Shown here one piece after another: positions 45,165 through 54,300 of a stretch of DNA of 64,000 nt. The stretch's first letter is position 1; the number at the start of each line of letters is the position of its first letter. The stretch is taken from NCBI RefSeq assembly GCF_018398875.1, contig NZ_JAGWDK010000023.1:42928-106927 (forward strand), in the 5' to 3' direction. The DNA is from Bradyrhizobium sp. sGM-13. GTDB lineage: Bacteria; Pseudomonadota; Alphaproteobacteria; Rhizobiales; Xanthobacteraceae. A program made the position numbers and the translations under genes. Below the pieces are notes generated by a model that saw nothing but the letters and a program-made list of their open reading frames with translations, was not told the DNA's origin and did not search any database.

Positions 45165-47273
45165 ATGCGCCCCAGCCTGCTCAATCCCTTGTTCGCGCCG
45201 GTTACGAGCCTGCCTGGCGTCGGGCCGAAACAGGACAAGCTGCTGCGCTATCTGCTCGACCGCGATGAGACCCCGCGGCTGGTCGATCTCTTGCTGCACC
45301 TGCCGGCCAGCGTGATCGACCGCCGCGCGCGGCCGAAAATCCGCGAGGCTGTAGCGGGAACCGTGGTGACGCTGGAAGTCACGATCGACCGTCACCGGCC
45401 GCCCCCGCCGCGCAATGCCCGCGCGCCCTACCTGGTCTATGCCTCTGATGATACCGGCGACGTGGTGCTGACGTTTTTCCGCGCCAAGCCCGGCTATGTC
45501 GAAAAGCTGCTGCCGGTCGGCGAAAAGCGCTACGTTTCCGGCACGCTGCAGATGTACGACGGCATTCCGCAGATCGTACATCCCGACCGCGTCGTCGACG
45601 AAGCCGGATTTGCAAAACTCAGCGGTATCGATCCGGTCTATCCTCTCACTGAAGGTCTCGCGCTGGGTTCGTTGCGCCGGGCGATCGCGCAGGCGCTGCA
45701 GAAGTTGCCGGAACTGCCCGAATGGATCAGCCCGGAAGTGATCCGCCGCTGCAACTTTCCGCCGATTCGCCAAGCGCTCACCCGCGTGCATGTGCCGGTC
45801 GAGCTCACGGACATTCTGCCTGACGGCCCGTTCTGGTCACGGCTCGCCTTCGACGAACTGCTCGCCGGCCAACTGGCACTGGCGCTGGTTCGCGCCCAGT
45901 TGCGGCGTCCGGCCGGCGACCGCAACGCCGGCGACGGTCACCTGCGCCACAAGATCATCGATGCGCTACCCTACGCGCTCACCGGCTCGCAACGCGCGGC
46001 GGTCGCCGCCATCACCGAGGATCTGCTCCAGCCGGTGCGGATGTTGCGGCTGCTGCAGGGCGACGTCGGGTCCGGCAAGACGGTGGTGGCGCTGCTCGCC
46101 GCGGCTGCCGTCACCGAGGCCGGCAAGCAGGCCGCGCTGATGGCGCCGACCGAAATCCTCGCCCGCCAGCATATCAAGACCATCGCGCCGCTGGCCGAGC
46201 GCGCAGGTCTTCGCGTTGCGATCCTGACCGGCCGTGAAAAAGGCAAGGAGCGGCGCGAGATCCTGGCGCGGCTCGAAGCCGGCGAAATCGACTTTCTGGT
46301 CGGCACCCACGCGCTGATCCAGGACGACGTGATCTTCAAGGCGCTGGCGCTGGCGGTGGTCGACGAGCAGCATCGCTTCGGCGTGCGCGAACGGCTCGCG
46401 CTCACCAACAAGGGCGAGGCGGTCGACGTGCTGGTCTTGAGCGCAACACCGATCCCCCGCACGCTGGTACTCACTTACTTCGGCGACATGGACGTCTCCG
46501 AATTGCGGGAAAAACCGGCCGGCCGCCAGCCGATCGACACCCGCGCCGTTCCGGCCAGCCGTCTCGATGAAGTCGTCGATGCCGTCGGTCGCGCGCTGAA
46601 ATCGGGCAAGCTGGTTTACTGGATCTGTCCGCTGGTCGAGGAATCCGAGGCCGAGGGCACCGAACATCTCACCAACGCCACCGAGCGTTTCGAGCGGCTG
46701 CAGAAACGTTTCGGCGACCGCGTCGGGCTGGTGCATGGGCAGATGAAGGGCACGGATAAGGATCGCGTGATGGCGCAGTTTGCCGCCCACGAGATCGGGC
46801 TTCTGGTCGCCACCACCGTGGTCGAGGTCGGCGTCGACGTCCCCGCCGCGACCATCATGGTGATCGAAAACGCCGAACGCTTCGGGCTCGCGCAATTGCA
46901 CCAGCTCCGCGGCCGGATCGGTCGCGGATCGGAGTCCTCGACCTGCCTGTTGCTCTACAAGGAGCCGCTCGGTGAGATGTCGGCGGCACGGCTGAAGGTG
47001 ATCCGGGAGACCACCGACGGCTTCCGGATTGCCGAAGAGGATCTCAAACTGCGCGGCGAAGGCGACGTGCTCGGCATCCGCCAGAGCGGCCTGCCCGGCT
47101 ATCGCATCGCGCGCTCCGACGTGCACGGCCAGCTCATCACGCAGGCGCGCGACGAAGCGCTGCGCATCATGAAGGACAATCCAAAACTCAAGGGCGAGCG
47201 CGGCGAAGCGCTGCGCTGTTTGCTTTATCTGTATGAGCGCGATGAAGCGGTGCCGCTGATCGGCGCGGGATAA
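45165..47273 (+). CDS. recG: ATP-dependent DNA helicase RecG
   Basis: A 702-residue branch-migration helicase. It has an N-terminal wedge/OB region (TSLPGVGPKQDKLLRYLL; VVLTFFRAKPGYVEKLL), Walker A GDVGSGKTVVALL near 298, DEQHRFGV near 400, SATPIPRTL and the C-terminal VEVGVDVPAATIMVIENAERFG with QLHQLRGRIGRG. It rescues stalled forks. The start is the ATG at 45165; upstream in-frame codons lie in the repeat. Its last 49 bases overlap the convergent DapA-family gene. Confidence 0.96.
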   Translation: MRPSLLNPLFAPVTSLPGVGPKQDKLLRYLLDRDETPRLVDLLLHLPASVIDRRARPKIREAVAGTVVTLEVTIDRHRPPPPRNARAPYLVYASDDTGDVVLTFFRAKPGYVEKLLPVGEKRYVSGTLQMYDGIPQIVHPDRVVDEAGFAKLSGIDPVYPLTEGLALGSLRRAIAQALQKLPELPEWISPEVIRRCNFPPIRQALTRVHVPVELTDILPDGPFWSRLAFDELLAGQLALALVRAQLRRPAGDRNAGDGHLRHKIIDALPYALTGSQRAAVAAITEDLLQPVRMLRLLQGDVGSGKTVVALLAAAAVTEAGKQAALMAPTEILARQHIKTIAPLAERAGLRVAILTGREKGKERREILARLEAGEIDFLVGTHALIQDDVIFKALALAVVDEQHRFGVRERLALTNKGEAVDVLVLSATPIPRTLVLTYFGDMDVSELREKPAGRQPIDTRAVPASRLDEVVDAVGRALKSGKLVYWICPLVEESEAEGTEHLTNATERFERLQKRFGDRVGLVHGQMKGTDKDRVMAQFAAHEIGLLVATTVVEVGVDVPAATIMVIENAERFGLAQLHQLRGRIGRGSESSTCLLLYKEPLGEMSAARLKVIRETTDGFRIAEEDLKLRGEGDVLGIRQSGLPGYRIARSDVHGQLITQARDEALRIMKDNPKLKGERGEALRCLLYLYERDEAVPLIGAG

Positions 47274-48202
47274 CTCGCAACCGTGGCAATGCGAGTCCGG
47301 TAGTGCTCGGCGCCCTCGACGATCTTGTCGAGCAGCGCCTTTAGCGCCCAGAACTTCTCGCGGATATCGAAGGTGACGGCGCGGCTGTCGGTGCAGGAGA
47401 ACGTGCCGAGGCGCTGGTGATAGAGCTTGGCAAGCTTCGGGTAGCCCATCGGTTCGGCCATGGCCGATAGCGCGAGGTAGACGGAAAGTTCGTCCGCCAG
47501 CGCCGGATGATAGGCATGCTCGGTCATCAGCCACTTGTAGAGATCGGGATGAAAGTTCGTGAATACGCCGGTAAACCCGCGTGAGCCGGCTTTGATTGCC
47601 TCAAAGGCAATCGCCGCATTGGCATTGACGATGGAGAGCGGCGTGCCCCTGGTCAGCGTCACGCGGCGCTTCACGGTTTCGAGGTCGCAGGAGACGTCCT
47701 TGAGGATGACGAAGCGGCCGGTGTTGGCACAGAACTTTAGTTCATCATCGCTGAGCAGACGCCGATAGGGCGCCGGGCACTCGTAAAGACCGAGCGGAAT
47801 CCGTTTCGGCAGCCGATCGAGCAGCCAGCTCAAGTCGTCGATGAATTTGCTGCCGCCTTCCTGCTTGGCGTCGAGCCGGTTGGTGACGAGCACCATGCCG
47901 TCAACTCCGGTCGCGGCAATCGCGGTCAGTTCGGCAAGCTGGTCGTCCAGGCTTTCGCTGATGTGACCGGACGCGATCACCGGGACATGGCCGGCTGCAG
48001 CTTTCTTGACGAAAGCGGCGAGTGCAACCCGTTCGTCGAGAGTGAGAAACTGCATTTCGCTGGACTGGCAGACCGCAAACAGCGCGTCCGAACCATTGTC
48101 GATGTACCATTCCACCAGCCGGCCAAGGCCGTGATAGTCGATCTGGCCGCTTTCGGTAAACGGCGTGATCATCACCGGAATGATGCCTTCGATCTTGGTC
48201 AT
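47225..48202 (-). CDS. DapA-family aldolase/synthase
   Basis: A 325-residue class I aldolase-type protein: IEGIIPVMITPFTESGQIDY at the start, the tyrosine in PLGLYECPAPYR and the Schiff-base lysine in FVILKDVSCDLE. True DapA is ~290-295 residues with another motif set, so this is a DHDPS-family member of unassigned substrate (2-keto acid aldolase or dehydratase). Its last ~17 codons are read antisense through the end of recG and look like unselected sequence (SYPAPISGTASSRSYR). Confidence 0.82.
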   Translation of the reverse strand: MTKIEGIIPVMITPFTESGQIDYHGLGRLVEWYIDNGSDALFAVCQSSEMQFLTLDERVALAAFVKKAAAGHVPVIASGHISESLDDQLAELTAIAATGVDGMVLVTNRLDAKQEGGSKFIDDLSWLLDRLPKRIPLGLYECPAPYRRLLSDDELKFCANTGRFVILKDVSCDLETVKRRVTLTRGTPLSIVNANAAIAFEAIKAGSRGFTGVFTNFHPDLYKWLMTEHAYHPALADELSVYLALSAMAEPMGYPKLAKLYHQRLGTFSCTDSRAVTFDIREKFWALKALLDKIVEGAEHYRTRIATVASYPAPISGTASSRSYR

Positions 48203-48217
48203 GATGTCGGCGCCGCC

Positions 48218-49003
48218 CTACTCCACCTTCGCCTTCGCGGGAGCCGGCTTCAACCCGGCAGCCGAATTCGCCACGCGCGCCGCGTTCGCCATGCCGGCTA
48301 GCGCAGCGTTGCGCTTTTGTGGATCGGAGCCGGGCTGCACCACGCCGGCCGACATGATCAGCGTCGCCGCGTCCTCGGTCGTCATGTCGACTTCGATGAT
48401 CTTGCTCTTCGGGACGTAGAAAAAGAATCCCGTGGTCGGGTTCGGCGCGCAGGGCAGGAACACCGAGATGTGCTCTTCCTGGCCGGGAAGCTGGCTCGCA
48501 ACGTTCGCGCTCGGCGATTGCGAGATCAAAACGATCGACCACATGCCCGGCGAGGGAAATTCAACCAGGCCGACCTTGCGAAAGCTCGACCCCTTGCCCG
48601 AGAACAGCGTCTCGAACACCTGCTTCAGGCCGCGATAGATCGCGCGCACCACGGGCATGCGGCCGAGCAGCCGCTCGCCGAGGTCGACCAGCGTCCGCCC
48701 GATCAAATTGGCGGTGAGGAAACCGAGCAGCGTCAGCGCGATCACCGCGACGATCAGTCCCGACCCCGGCAAGCCGAACGGCAGGTAGGTTTCGGGACGG
48801 TAGACCGTCGGCACGAACGGCCTGACCAGGTTGTCGACCCAGTTCACGAACCACCAGGTCAGGTAGAGCGTGATCGCGACCGGCCCTGCGACAATCAGTC
48901 CGGTCAGAAAATAGTTCCGGAAACGGGCCATTAGCCCGGGAGGGTGCGCATCCGGCAGGGGTTCCTCCAGAGGTGCGGTCGGGGGCAGTTCTTCGCGATT
49001 CAT
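48218..49003 (-). CDS. DUF502-family membrane protein
   Basis: A 261-residue protein with two hydrophobic segments near residues 30-52 (YFLTGLIVAGPVAITLYLTW) and 75-98 (GSGLIVAVIALTLLGFLTA). The DUF502 body follows, with RMPVVRAIYRGLKQVFETLF and a beta-rich domain VGLVEFPSPGMWSIVLISQS. The C-terminal 30 residues are alanine-rich. Function is unknown; the gene commonly sits beside recG and glmS in alphaproteobacteria. Confidence 0.85.
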   Translation of the reverse strand: MNREELPPTAPLEEPLPDAHPPGLMARFRNYFLTGLIVAGPVAITLYLTWWFVNWVDNLVRPFVPTVYRPETYLPFGLPGSGLIVAVIALTLLGFLTANLIGRTLVDLGERLLGRMPVVRAIYRGLKQVFETLFSGKGSSFRKVGLVEFPSPGMWSIVLISQSPSANVASQLPGQEEHISVFLPCAPNPTTGFFFYVPKSKIIEVDMTTEDAATLIMSAGVVQPGSDPQKRNAALAGMANAARVANSAAGLKPAPAKAKVE

Positions 49004-49163
49004 TGTGGTTCCAGGTCAGGGCGGCCGAATTCGACATTCGGGCGCGATCGGACGCAAAATCGGGTCCCACTCTTGCTGATCGCGCCTATGCCAGCTAAGC
49101 CATCCTAGCAGGTTTTTGAAGGGCCAGCGTGACAGCCCAAGGATGGACTATCCAAGGGCTTGA

Positions 49164-50990
49164 CTATTCGACGGTTACCGATTTGGCGAGATTTCGCGGC
49201 TGATCCACGTCGGTGCCCATCACCACGGCGGTATGATAGGCCAGGAGCTGCACCGGGATGGCGTAGATCATCGGGGTGAACGCCGACGCCATGTCGGGCA
49301 GCACGATCGTGACCAAGGAATCGACGGTGGCTTCCGCCGCGCCCTTGGCGTCGGTCATCAGGATGATGTTGCCGCCGCGGGCCGCGACTTCCTGCATATT
49401 GGAGACCGTCTTCTCGAACACCCGATCGAACGGAGCGATCACCACCACCGGCATGTTCTCGTCGATCAGCGCGATCGGCCCGTGCTTGAGTTCGCCGGCG
49501 GCATAGCCCTCGGCGTGGATGTAGGAAATTTCCTTCAGCTTCAGCGCGCCTTCCAGCGCCATCGGGTAGCTGGTGCCGCGGCCGAGATAGAGAACGTCCT
49601 TCGATTTCGAGATGTCGCGCGCCAGCTTTTCGATCTGCGGTTCCAACGTCAGCGCCGCCGCCATCAGCCGCGGAATCTCGACGAGGCCGTGGACGAGCTT
49701 GGTTTCGTCTTCGTCAGACAATTCGCCGCGCGCTTTGCCGGCGGCAACCGCAAGCGAGGCCAGCACCATCAACTGGCAGGTGAAGGCCTTGGTCGAGGCG
49801 ACGCCGATCTCGGGGCCGGCCAGCGTCTGGAGCACGGTTTCGCTTTCGCGCGCAATCGTCGAGGTCGGCACGTTTACCACCGATAGGGTGTGAACGCCCT
49901 CGGCCTTGGCGTAGCGCAGCGCTGCCAGCGTGTCGGCGGTCTCTCCGGATTGCGAAATGAAGATTGCGAGATCGCCCTTGCGCAACGGCGCTTCGCGGTA
50001 GCGGAATTCGGAGGCGATATCGATCTCGACGGGAATGCGCGCCAGCCGTTCGAACCAGTACTTGGCGACATAGCCGGCATAGTTCGCAGTGCCGCAGGCC
50101 GTGATCGAAATGCGCTGGATGTCCTTGAAGTCGAACGGCAGCTTGACCGGCAACATGACGCGCTCGCTCGCCATGTCGACGTAACGTGCCAGCGTGTGGC
50201 CGACCACTTCCGGCTGCTCGTGGATTTCCTTGGCCATGAAGTGGCGGTAGTTCGCCTTGTCGACAAGCGAGGTCGAGGCGCTGTGCTTGACCGCGTCGCG
50301 GTGCACGATCGCGTTGGTCTTGTCGTAGACGGTCGCGCCCTTGCGCGTCAGCACCACCCAATCGCCGTCTTCGAGATAGCTGATCGTATCGGTGAACGGC
50401 CCGAGCGCGATCGCGTCCGACCCCAGATACATTTCGCCGTCGCCGTGACCGATCGCCAGCGGCGGGCCGTTGCGGGCGCCGATCATCAGATCGTCATCGC
50501 CGGCGAAGATGAACCCGAGCGCGAATGCGCCGCGCAGTTCCGACAGCGCCGCCCTCACCGCCTCGACCGGCTTGATGCCCTTCTGGAGAAAACTATCGAC
50601 GAGGTGGACAACGATTTCGGTATCGGTTTCGGTCTTGAAGACCGCGCCCTTCTTCTCCAGCGCCTCGCGCAGCTCGCGAAAGTTCTCGATGATGCCGTTA
50701 TGAACCACGGCGACGCGATCGGTCGCGTGCGGATGCGCATTGTTCTCGGTCGGCTTGCCGTGCGTCGCCCAGCGGGTGTGCCCGATTCCAGTGTGCCCCT
50801 TCAGCGGTTCCGCATCCAGCCGCTTCTCGAGGTTCTTCAGCTTGCCTTCGGCGCGGCGGCGCGCAAGGTGATCGCCTTCCAGCGTGGCGACGCCTGCGGA
50901 ATCATAGCCGCGATATTCAAGCCGTTTGAGTGAGTCTACCAGAAGCTCCGCGACCGGAGCGCGTCCAAGAATGCCGACAATGCCGCACAT
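49164..50990 (-). CDS. glmS: Glutamine-fructose-6-phosphate aminotransferase (isomerising)
   Basis: A 608-residue glucosamine-6-phosphate synthase. Translation starts MCGIVGILG, so Cys2 becomes the N-terminal nucleophile for glutamine hydrolysis; an upstream ATG adding six residues would block this and is rejected. The glutaminase domain holds TRWATHGKPTENNAHPH; two SIS domains follow (ITACGTANYAGYVAKYWFE; DVLYLGRGTSYPMALEGA). It makes glucosamine-6-phosphate for cell wall and lipid A. glmU lies 4 kb upstream on the same strand. Confidence 0.96.
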   Translation of the reverse strand: MCGIVGILGRAPVAELLVDSLKRLEYRGYDSAGVATLEGDHLARRRAEGKLKNLEKRLDAEPLKGHTGIGHTRWATHGKPTENNAHPHATDRVAVVHNGIIENFRELREALEKKGAVFKTETDTEIVVHLVDSFLQKGIKPVEAVRAALSELRGAFALGFIFAGDDDLMIGARNGPPLAIGHGDGEMYLGSDAIALGPFTDTISYLEDGDWVVLTRKGATVYDKTNAIVHRDAVKHSASTSLVDKANYRHFMAKEIHEQPEVVGHTLARYVDMASERVMLPVKLPFDFKDIQRISITACGTANYAGYVAKYWFERLARIPVEIDIASEFRYREAPLRKGDLAIFISQSGETADTLAALRYAKAEGVHTLSVVNVPTSTIARESETVLQTLAGPEIGVASTKAFTCQLMVLASLAVAAGKARGELSDEDETKLVHGLVEIPRLMAAALTLEPQIEKLARDISKSKDVLYLGRGTSYPMALEGALKLKEISYIHAEGYAAGELKHGPIALIDENMPVVVIAPFDRVFEKTVSNMQEVAARGGNIILMTDAKGAAEATVDSLVTIVLPDMASAFTPMIYAIPVQLLAYHTAVVMGTDVDQPRNLAKSVTVE

Positions 50991-51008
50991 GCGGTTCAAT
51001 TTCCCCAA

Positions 51009-51850
51009 ATCGACGAAGTACGTCGCAACCCGCTAGTCTCTTAACGGCAATGGCAGGCCGACAGATACTCAATAATTATTGCCGATTGCGACAGTCTTAA
51101 GCGGAAAGCTTAACGGCCGCCACCCGCGATTACCCTGTCACATCCGCCTGGCCGACGGAATATGAGTCCGCGATCTCGCGGCATGATCTGCCCGAGGCTT
51201 GGCCTTGGTTCCCCCCAGAAGGAGGGAGCAGGGAATGCCGGGTGCTTGCTGCACCCGCGGTCTCGTGTGCAATAAGCGCTAAAAGATGCGCACACGAGCA
51301 TACAGGTACAGCCGAGGCACTCCGGCATTCCCTGCGCAATGGCTTTACGGCTTACTTCGCGCTCTCCCCGGCGACGAATTCCTTTTTGTCACCGTCACCA
51401 GCGGATTGAGATTTGTCCAAGCCCGGTCGGGCCGACGCATCTCCGCTGGCTTAACATCAGCCACGGATGCCAGAACCACACGACTTCGCCGTACGCAGCG
51501 CCTCTACCTTCACTCCGATCGGCGAGATGCCGACTGAGGTTCTGGCGAAGGCCTTGAAACGCCGGTCGTCTGCGTAAACGTAAGATCACTCACGGGAGAA
51601 CCCGCCCTGCGACCACGATCGCGCCCGACGCCGCTGCGTCCACCGCATCCAACCCCGCGTCCGTGACGATCGCGATACGCCCCTCTTGCCGGGGTGGATG
51701 GCCGAAGTGATAGCGGTGATTTGGCCCGTGGCGAAAGCGGAATATCTTTTTGGATACGACTGGACGGATAGCATCAGGTTGATTTGGTTCAACAAATTGC
51801 GCTGAATGCGCAGCGCCAGACAGTTAAATGCACTGTCACCGTAATTGCTG
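51009..51850. repeat. Noncoding stretch resembling a long Bradyrhizobium dispersed repeat
   Basis: About 840 bases with stop codons in all frames and no frame that looks selected. Segments such as GACGAATTCCTTTTTGTCA and GACGATCGCGATACGCCC look like a long noncoding repeat that I recall from Bradyrhizobium and Nitrobacter genomes. Small open frames (60-83 codons) on both strands are arginine- and serine-rich and lack ribosome sites. Recall, not search, supports this. Confidence 0.45.
51824..51846. repeat. Left inverted-repeat end of an insertion-like block
   Basis: A 23-base sequence beginning TTAAATGCACTGTCACC. Its reverse complement occurs at 53318-53340 with two mismatches, and a related direct copy lies at 53370-53391. 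The pair frames 1.5 kb of sequence. Confidence 0.6.
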
Positions 51851-51864
51851 AGTTATAGATCGGT

Positions 51865-52056
51865 CTAATGCTTCGGCAGTTCGTGCTGCGTGGTTGTCTC
51901 ACTGTCGCCTACCGGACTAGTGCCGACAGCATTCTTGGCATCGCAAAGCGCTTCTGGAACCTCATGCCTATCAGGCGCGATCAGAAGCTGTTTCCGCATC
52001 TCGGCGAGGCGGGCACGGCAGTATTCGCGGTACAGGAGATCGAATATGGCGGGCAT
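51865..52056 (-). CDS. Small hypothetical protein
   Basis: A 63-residue protein: a helical N-terminus rich in charged residues (MPAIFDLLYREYCRARLAEM) and a polar C-terminal tail. A GAGG site lies seven bases before the ATG at 52056. The amphipathic start and spacing argue for a real gene. I do not recognise a function. Confidence 0.5.
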   Translation of the reverse strand: MPAIFDLLYREYCRARLAEMRKQLLIAPDRHEVPEALCDAKNAVGTSPVGDSETTTQHELPKH

Positions 52057-52119
52057 GATCTAACCTCGTTTGTTTGATCTGCACCAATTCCAAGCTATCA
52101 TTTTTCTTGGGGCCCAAGA

Positions 52120-52135
52120 TGTGAACTAGATCACA
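52120..52135. promoter_or_regulatory. CRP-like operator upstream of the GFA gene
   Basis: TGTGAACTAGATCACA is an exact match to the CRP-type consensus TGTGA-N6-TCACA, 71 bases before the ATG of the GFA-family gene. Position suits activation. Alphaproteobacteria have many CRP/FNR relatives, so the regulator is unknown. Confidence 0.5.
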
Positions 52136-52206
52136 ACCTGTCCCTCTTGAGCTTTCTCCGCTCCAGTGATGAACCTTGGCAGAAGCTCAATTGGAGGATG
52201 ATTTGA

Positions 52207-52626
52207 ATGGCTGACGCTCGATGTAGCTGCGGCGCAGTCACGGTCTCACTTCCAAAAGAACCATCCAAGATCGTCGTTGCCTGTCACTGCATCGACTGCC
52301 AACGCCGAACCGGCGCGCCTTTCGGTGTGGGCGCTTATTATCCCGCTGATGTTGTCACCATCTCAGGAACCTCAAAGGAGTTCACGCACGCTGCCGCAAG
52401 CGGCGGGAAGATCCATAACTATTTTTGTCCACGGTGCGGCTCGACGGTCTACTGGAAACTCAGCAATCTGCCCGCGCTGATCGCCGTTGCAGTCGGCGCG
52501 ATGGCAGAACCAAAATACCCAGCCCCCGTCATATCGGTCTTCGAACAGTCGAAACATGATTGGGTTCAAATTGATGGTGCCGTGGAGCACTTCCGGCAAA
52601 ACCGCCTTCCAAAAAATTCAAACTGA
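52207..52626 (+). CDS. GFA-family (CENP-V/Mss4-fold) zinc protein
   Basis: A 139-residue protein with zinc ligands in CSCGAV (residues 6-8), CHCIDCQRRTG and CPRCGS, the pattern of glutathione-dependent formaldehyde-activating (Gfa) relatives. Most small members have not been shown to act on formaldehyde. It is preceded by a CRP-like site and an aattggaggatg ribosome region. It is one of two well-supported genes in the island between glmS and glmU. Confidence 0.85.
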   Translation: MADARCSCGAVTVSLPKEPSKIVVACHCIDCQRRTGAPFGVGAYYPADVVTISGTSKEFTHAAASGGKIHNYFCPRCGSTVYWKLSNLPALIAVAVGAMAEPKYPAPVISVFEQSKHDWVQIDGAVEHFRQNRLPKNSN

Positions 52627-52910
52627 GACACAACCGAACTACAACGCGCGGGCAACGTCATCAGCCGCGAGACGACGAAGGGCAACACGACGACGCGCGG
52701 GCGGACGCAATGTCGACAGGGTCACGACGAGCCCGCAGCAAGTAGCCCATATGAGCGCCTGCGATATGCGGGGATAAACCACAAACAGCCCCGGATGTCG
52801 CTGCGCTCATCCGGGCTTGTGCACCGTAAAAGTACCGGGGCAGCGTCCCCGCTATTGCCCTCGCCCTCCGGTTGCGGTTGGATGAGGATGGGTTGGGGGA
52901 GATTTCAAAC
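52627..52910. repeat. Repeat-rich spacer between the GFA and lipoprotein genes
   Basis: A 284-base stretch without a supported gene. It contains a CCCGGATG/CATCCGGG hairpin (52790-52815) and a GTAAAAGTACCGGGGCAGCG stretch of the type often seen in extragenic repeats of these genomes. A minus open frame of 83 codons across it has a proline/serine/arginine bias and is rejected. Confidence 0.5.
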
Positions 52911-53288
52911 ATGCGTATTATGGGAATCGTGGCGCTGGGCGCCGCGTTGGGTGGGTGCGCCTCATCGGCTTCGGATATTGCGCCGTCTTATGTTTCGCCT
53001 GTCACCTATCAGGCATACACCTGCCAGCAACTCGGCCTCGAAGCGCAGGCGATTTCGACCCGGGCGGCAACGTTGTCTGGTGCCCAAGACAGTCAACGAA
53101 CCAAAGACGGCCTAGTTACTGCAGCAGCCATCGTTGTGTTCTGGCCGGCGGCATTCTTTGTCGGTGGTGACAAGCAGACGGCAGCGGAGCTTGCCAACAT
53201 GAAGGGCCAAATGGTTGCCATCGAGCAAGCCTCTATCGCAAAGAAGTGCAATATCCAGTTTGAGGGCAAGCCAACTCGCGCAACCTAA
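52911..53288 (+). CDS. Small lipoprotein
   Basis: A 125-residue protein with a lipoprotein signal (VALGAALGGC, Cys16 as the lipid site). The mature part has a helical QQLGLEAQAISTRAATLSGAQ segment, a hydrophobic stretch GLVTAAAIVVFWPAAFFVGG and a C-terminal helix. This layout is found in many small envelope lipoproteins of unknown role. ATG at 52911 has a weak purine-rich region (ggggagatttcaaac). Confidence 0.75.
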   Translation: MRIMGIVALGAALGGCASSASDIAPSYVSPVTYQAYTCQQLGLEAQAISTRAATLSGAQDSQRTKDGLVTAAAIVVFWPAAFFVGGDKQTAAELANMKGQMVAIEQASIAKKCNIQFEGKPTRAT

Positions 53289-53317
53289 AGCGAATTATGT
53301 GACAGTGGAATTATGCG

Positions 53318-53391
53318 AATTACGGCGACAGTGCACTTAAATGCGCTACGCGAGCAATCCTCGGCCGGATTAAGTGCAATAGCACCGTAAT
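53318..53391. repeat. Pair of inverted terminal-like repeats (MITE-like)
   Basis: AATTACGGCGACAGTGCACT (53318 onward) and TTAAGTGCAATAGCACCGTA (53370 onward) face each other across a 29-base centre, forming a 74-base imperfect hairpin. A further GCGAATTATGTGACAGTG copy lies just upstream (53290-53307). They are the same repeat family as 51824-51846. Confidence 0.6.
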
Positions 53392-53741
53392 CCCGGGCGG
53401 CGAACAAAAGAACGATCCCAGCGCTAAGGGGGCAGCGGGCTGGGACCGCTCAGGTCTGTGCCCCGGCGGCGGGCACCCGACTATTCAAAGAATTCTGTCG
53501 TCTCAAAAGTTCCGATTCAGGGAAAGCTGAACAGCCGTTAATGGAACCGGAACGAAAGTCCTCATCGCGGAATTGTTGATGTGAGACCGTCGCCCGCCGT
53601 CAATGAACGGCGCATGTCGCGGATAGCCAAAGGCCTTCGGACCCGCTGTTCAAGAACAAGCGCTCGCGCAAGATAGCCAAAGGCGACGGTCTCCGTCTTA
53701 TCTGCAAGCAGGAAGAGGGCCCTCGATATTACTGTCGGGCG
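53392..53741. other. Noncoding stretch with an inverted repeat
   Basis: About 350 bases with no supported gene. GAGACCGTCGCC at 53583-53594 has its complement at 53682-53693, and ATAGCCAAAGGC occurs twice (near 53622 and 53674) on the plus strand. The minus frames across it read as repeat-derived. Confidence 0.45.
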
Positions 53742-53954
53742 TTGCTGGGTCGTGCGCGCTGGAGAACTGTTGTGCGAAACACTGTTGAGCGAAACACTGT
53801 TAAGATTGACTCCCGACACAGTCGCGCGATCGTTCAAAAGATTGGCGAAAGACTACGAGCGTCGATAGAGGAAGATCGAGAGATACCCGCGAACTTCAAA
53901 ATGCAAATCGATGGACTTCGGGAGTTAGAAGACGACACTAAGCCCAGAGGTTAA
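53742..53954 (+). pseudogene. Small protein fragment with a 15-base tandem duplication
   Basis: The 70-codon frame has a good-looking C-terminal part (SRAIVQKIGERLRASIEEDR and a MQIDGLRELEDD end), similar to a short family I recall from Bradyrhizobium. The N-terminal part is irregular: a 15-base unit GCGAAACACTGTTGA is repeated at 53774-53803, giving RNTVERNTV. The original start may be lost. Uncertain whether expressed. Confidence 0.4.
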
Positions 53955-54300
53955 GTCACGTCCGTTCGGGTCGGCTACTCTCTACCACTCCTCTCTGAAC
54001 ACAACTGCGCACTGTGCGGCGCGGATATCGCGGGCGGCCTCCAGCTCTGGGTCCAAAAAGCAAAATGGCCGCAGATTGCCCTGCGACCCACCGGATAAAA
54101 ATCGTCTGCAATAAAATCCTCTAGCTCCGGTGCGACCTCGTGCTCTGCCGATATGCAAGACACGCCGGCTCCACAAAGCTGCGAGAGCTCGGTTCCAACG
54201 AAAGCGCGCCCGTACTCTTCCGGATAGACGGTCCCGAAATCCGTATCAGAATAGCCGCATTGCAGCGGCGCGGTATTCTTCACCTAGTATTTGCGTTTGG

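Noticed and set aside
45966..47534. 522-codon minus-strand open frame
   Set aside because: Antisense to recG and part of the DapA-family gene; the recG helicase motifs are decisive.
53975..54283. 102-codon minus frame with GTG start
   Set aside because: No ribosome site, no recognisable fold, and overlapping frames on the plus strand are equally long; left unannotated within the island.
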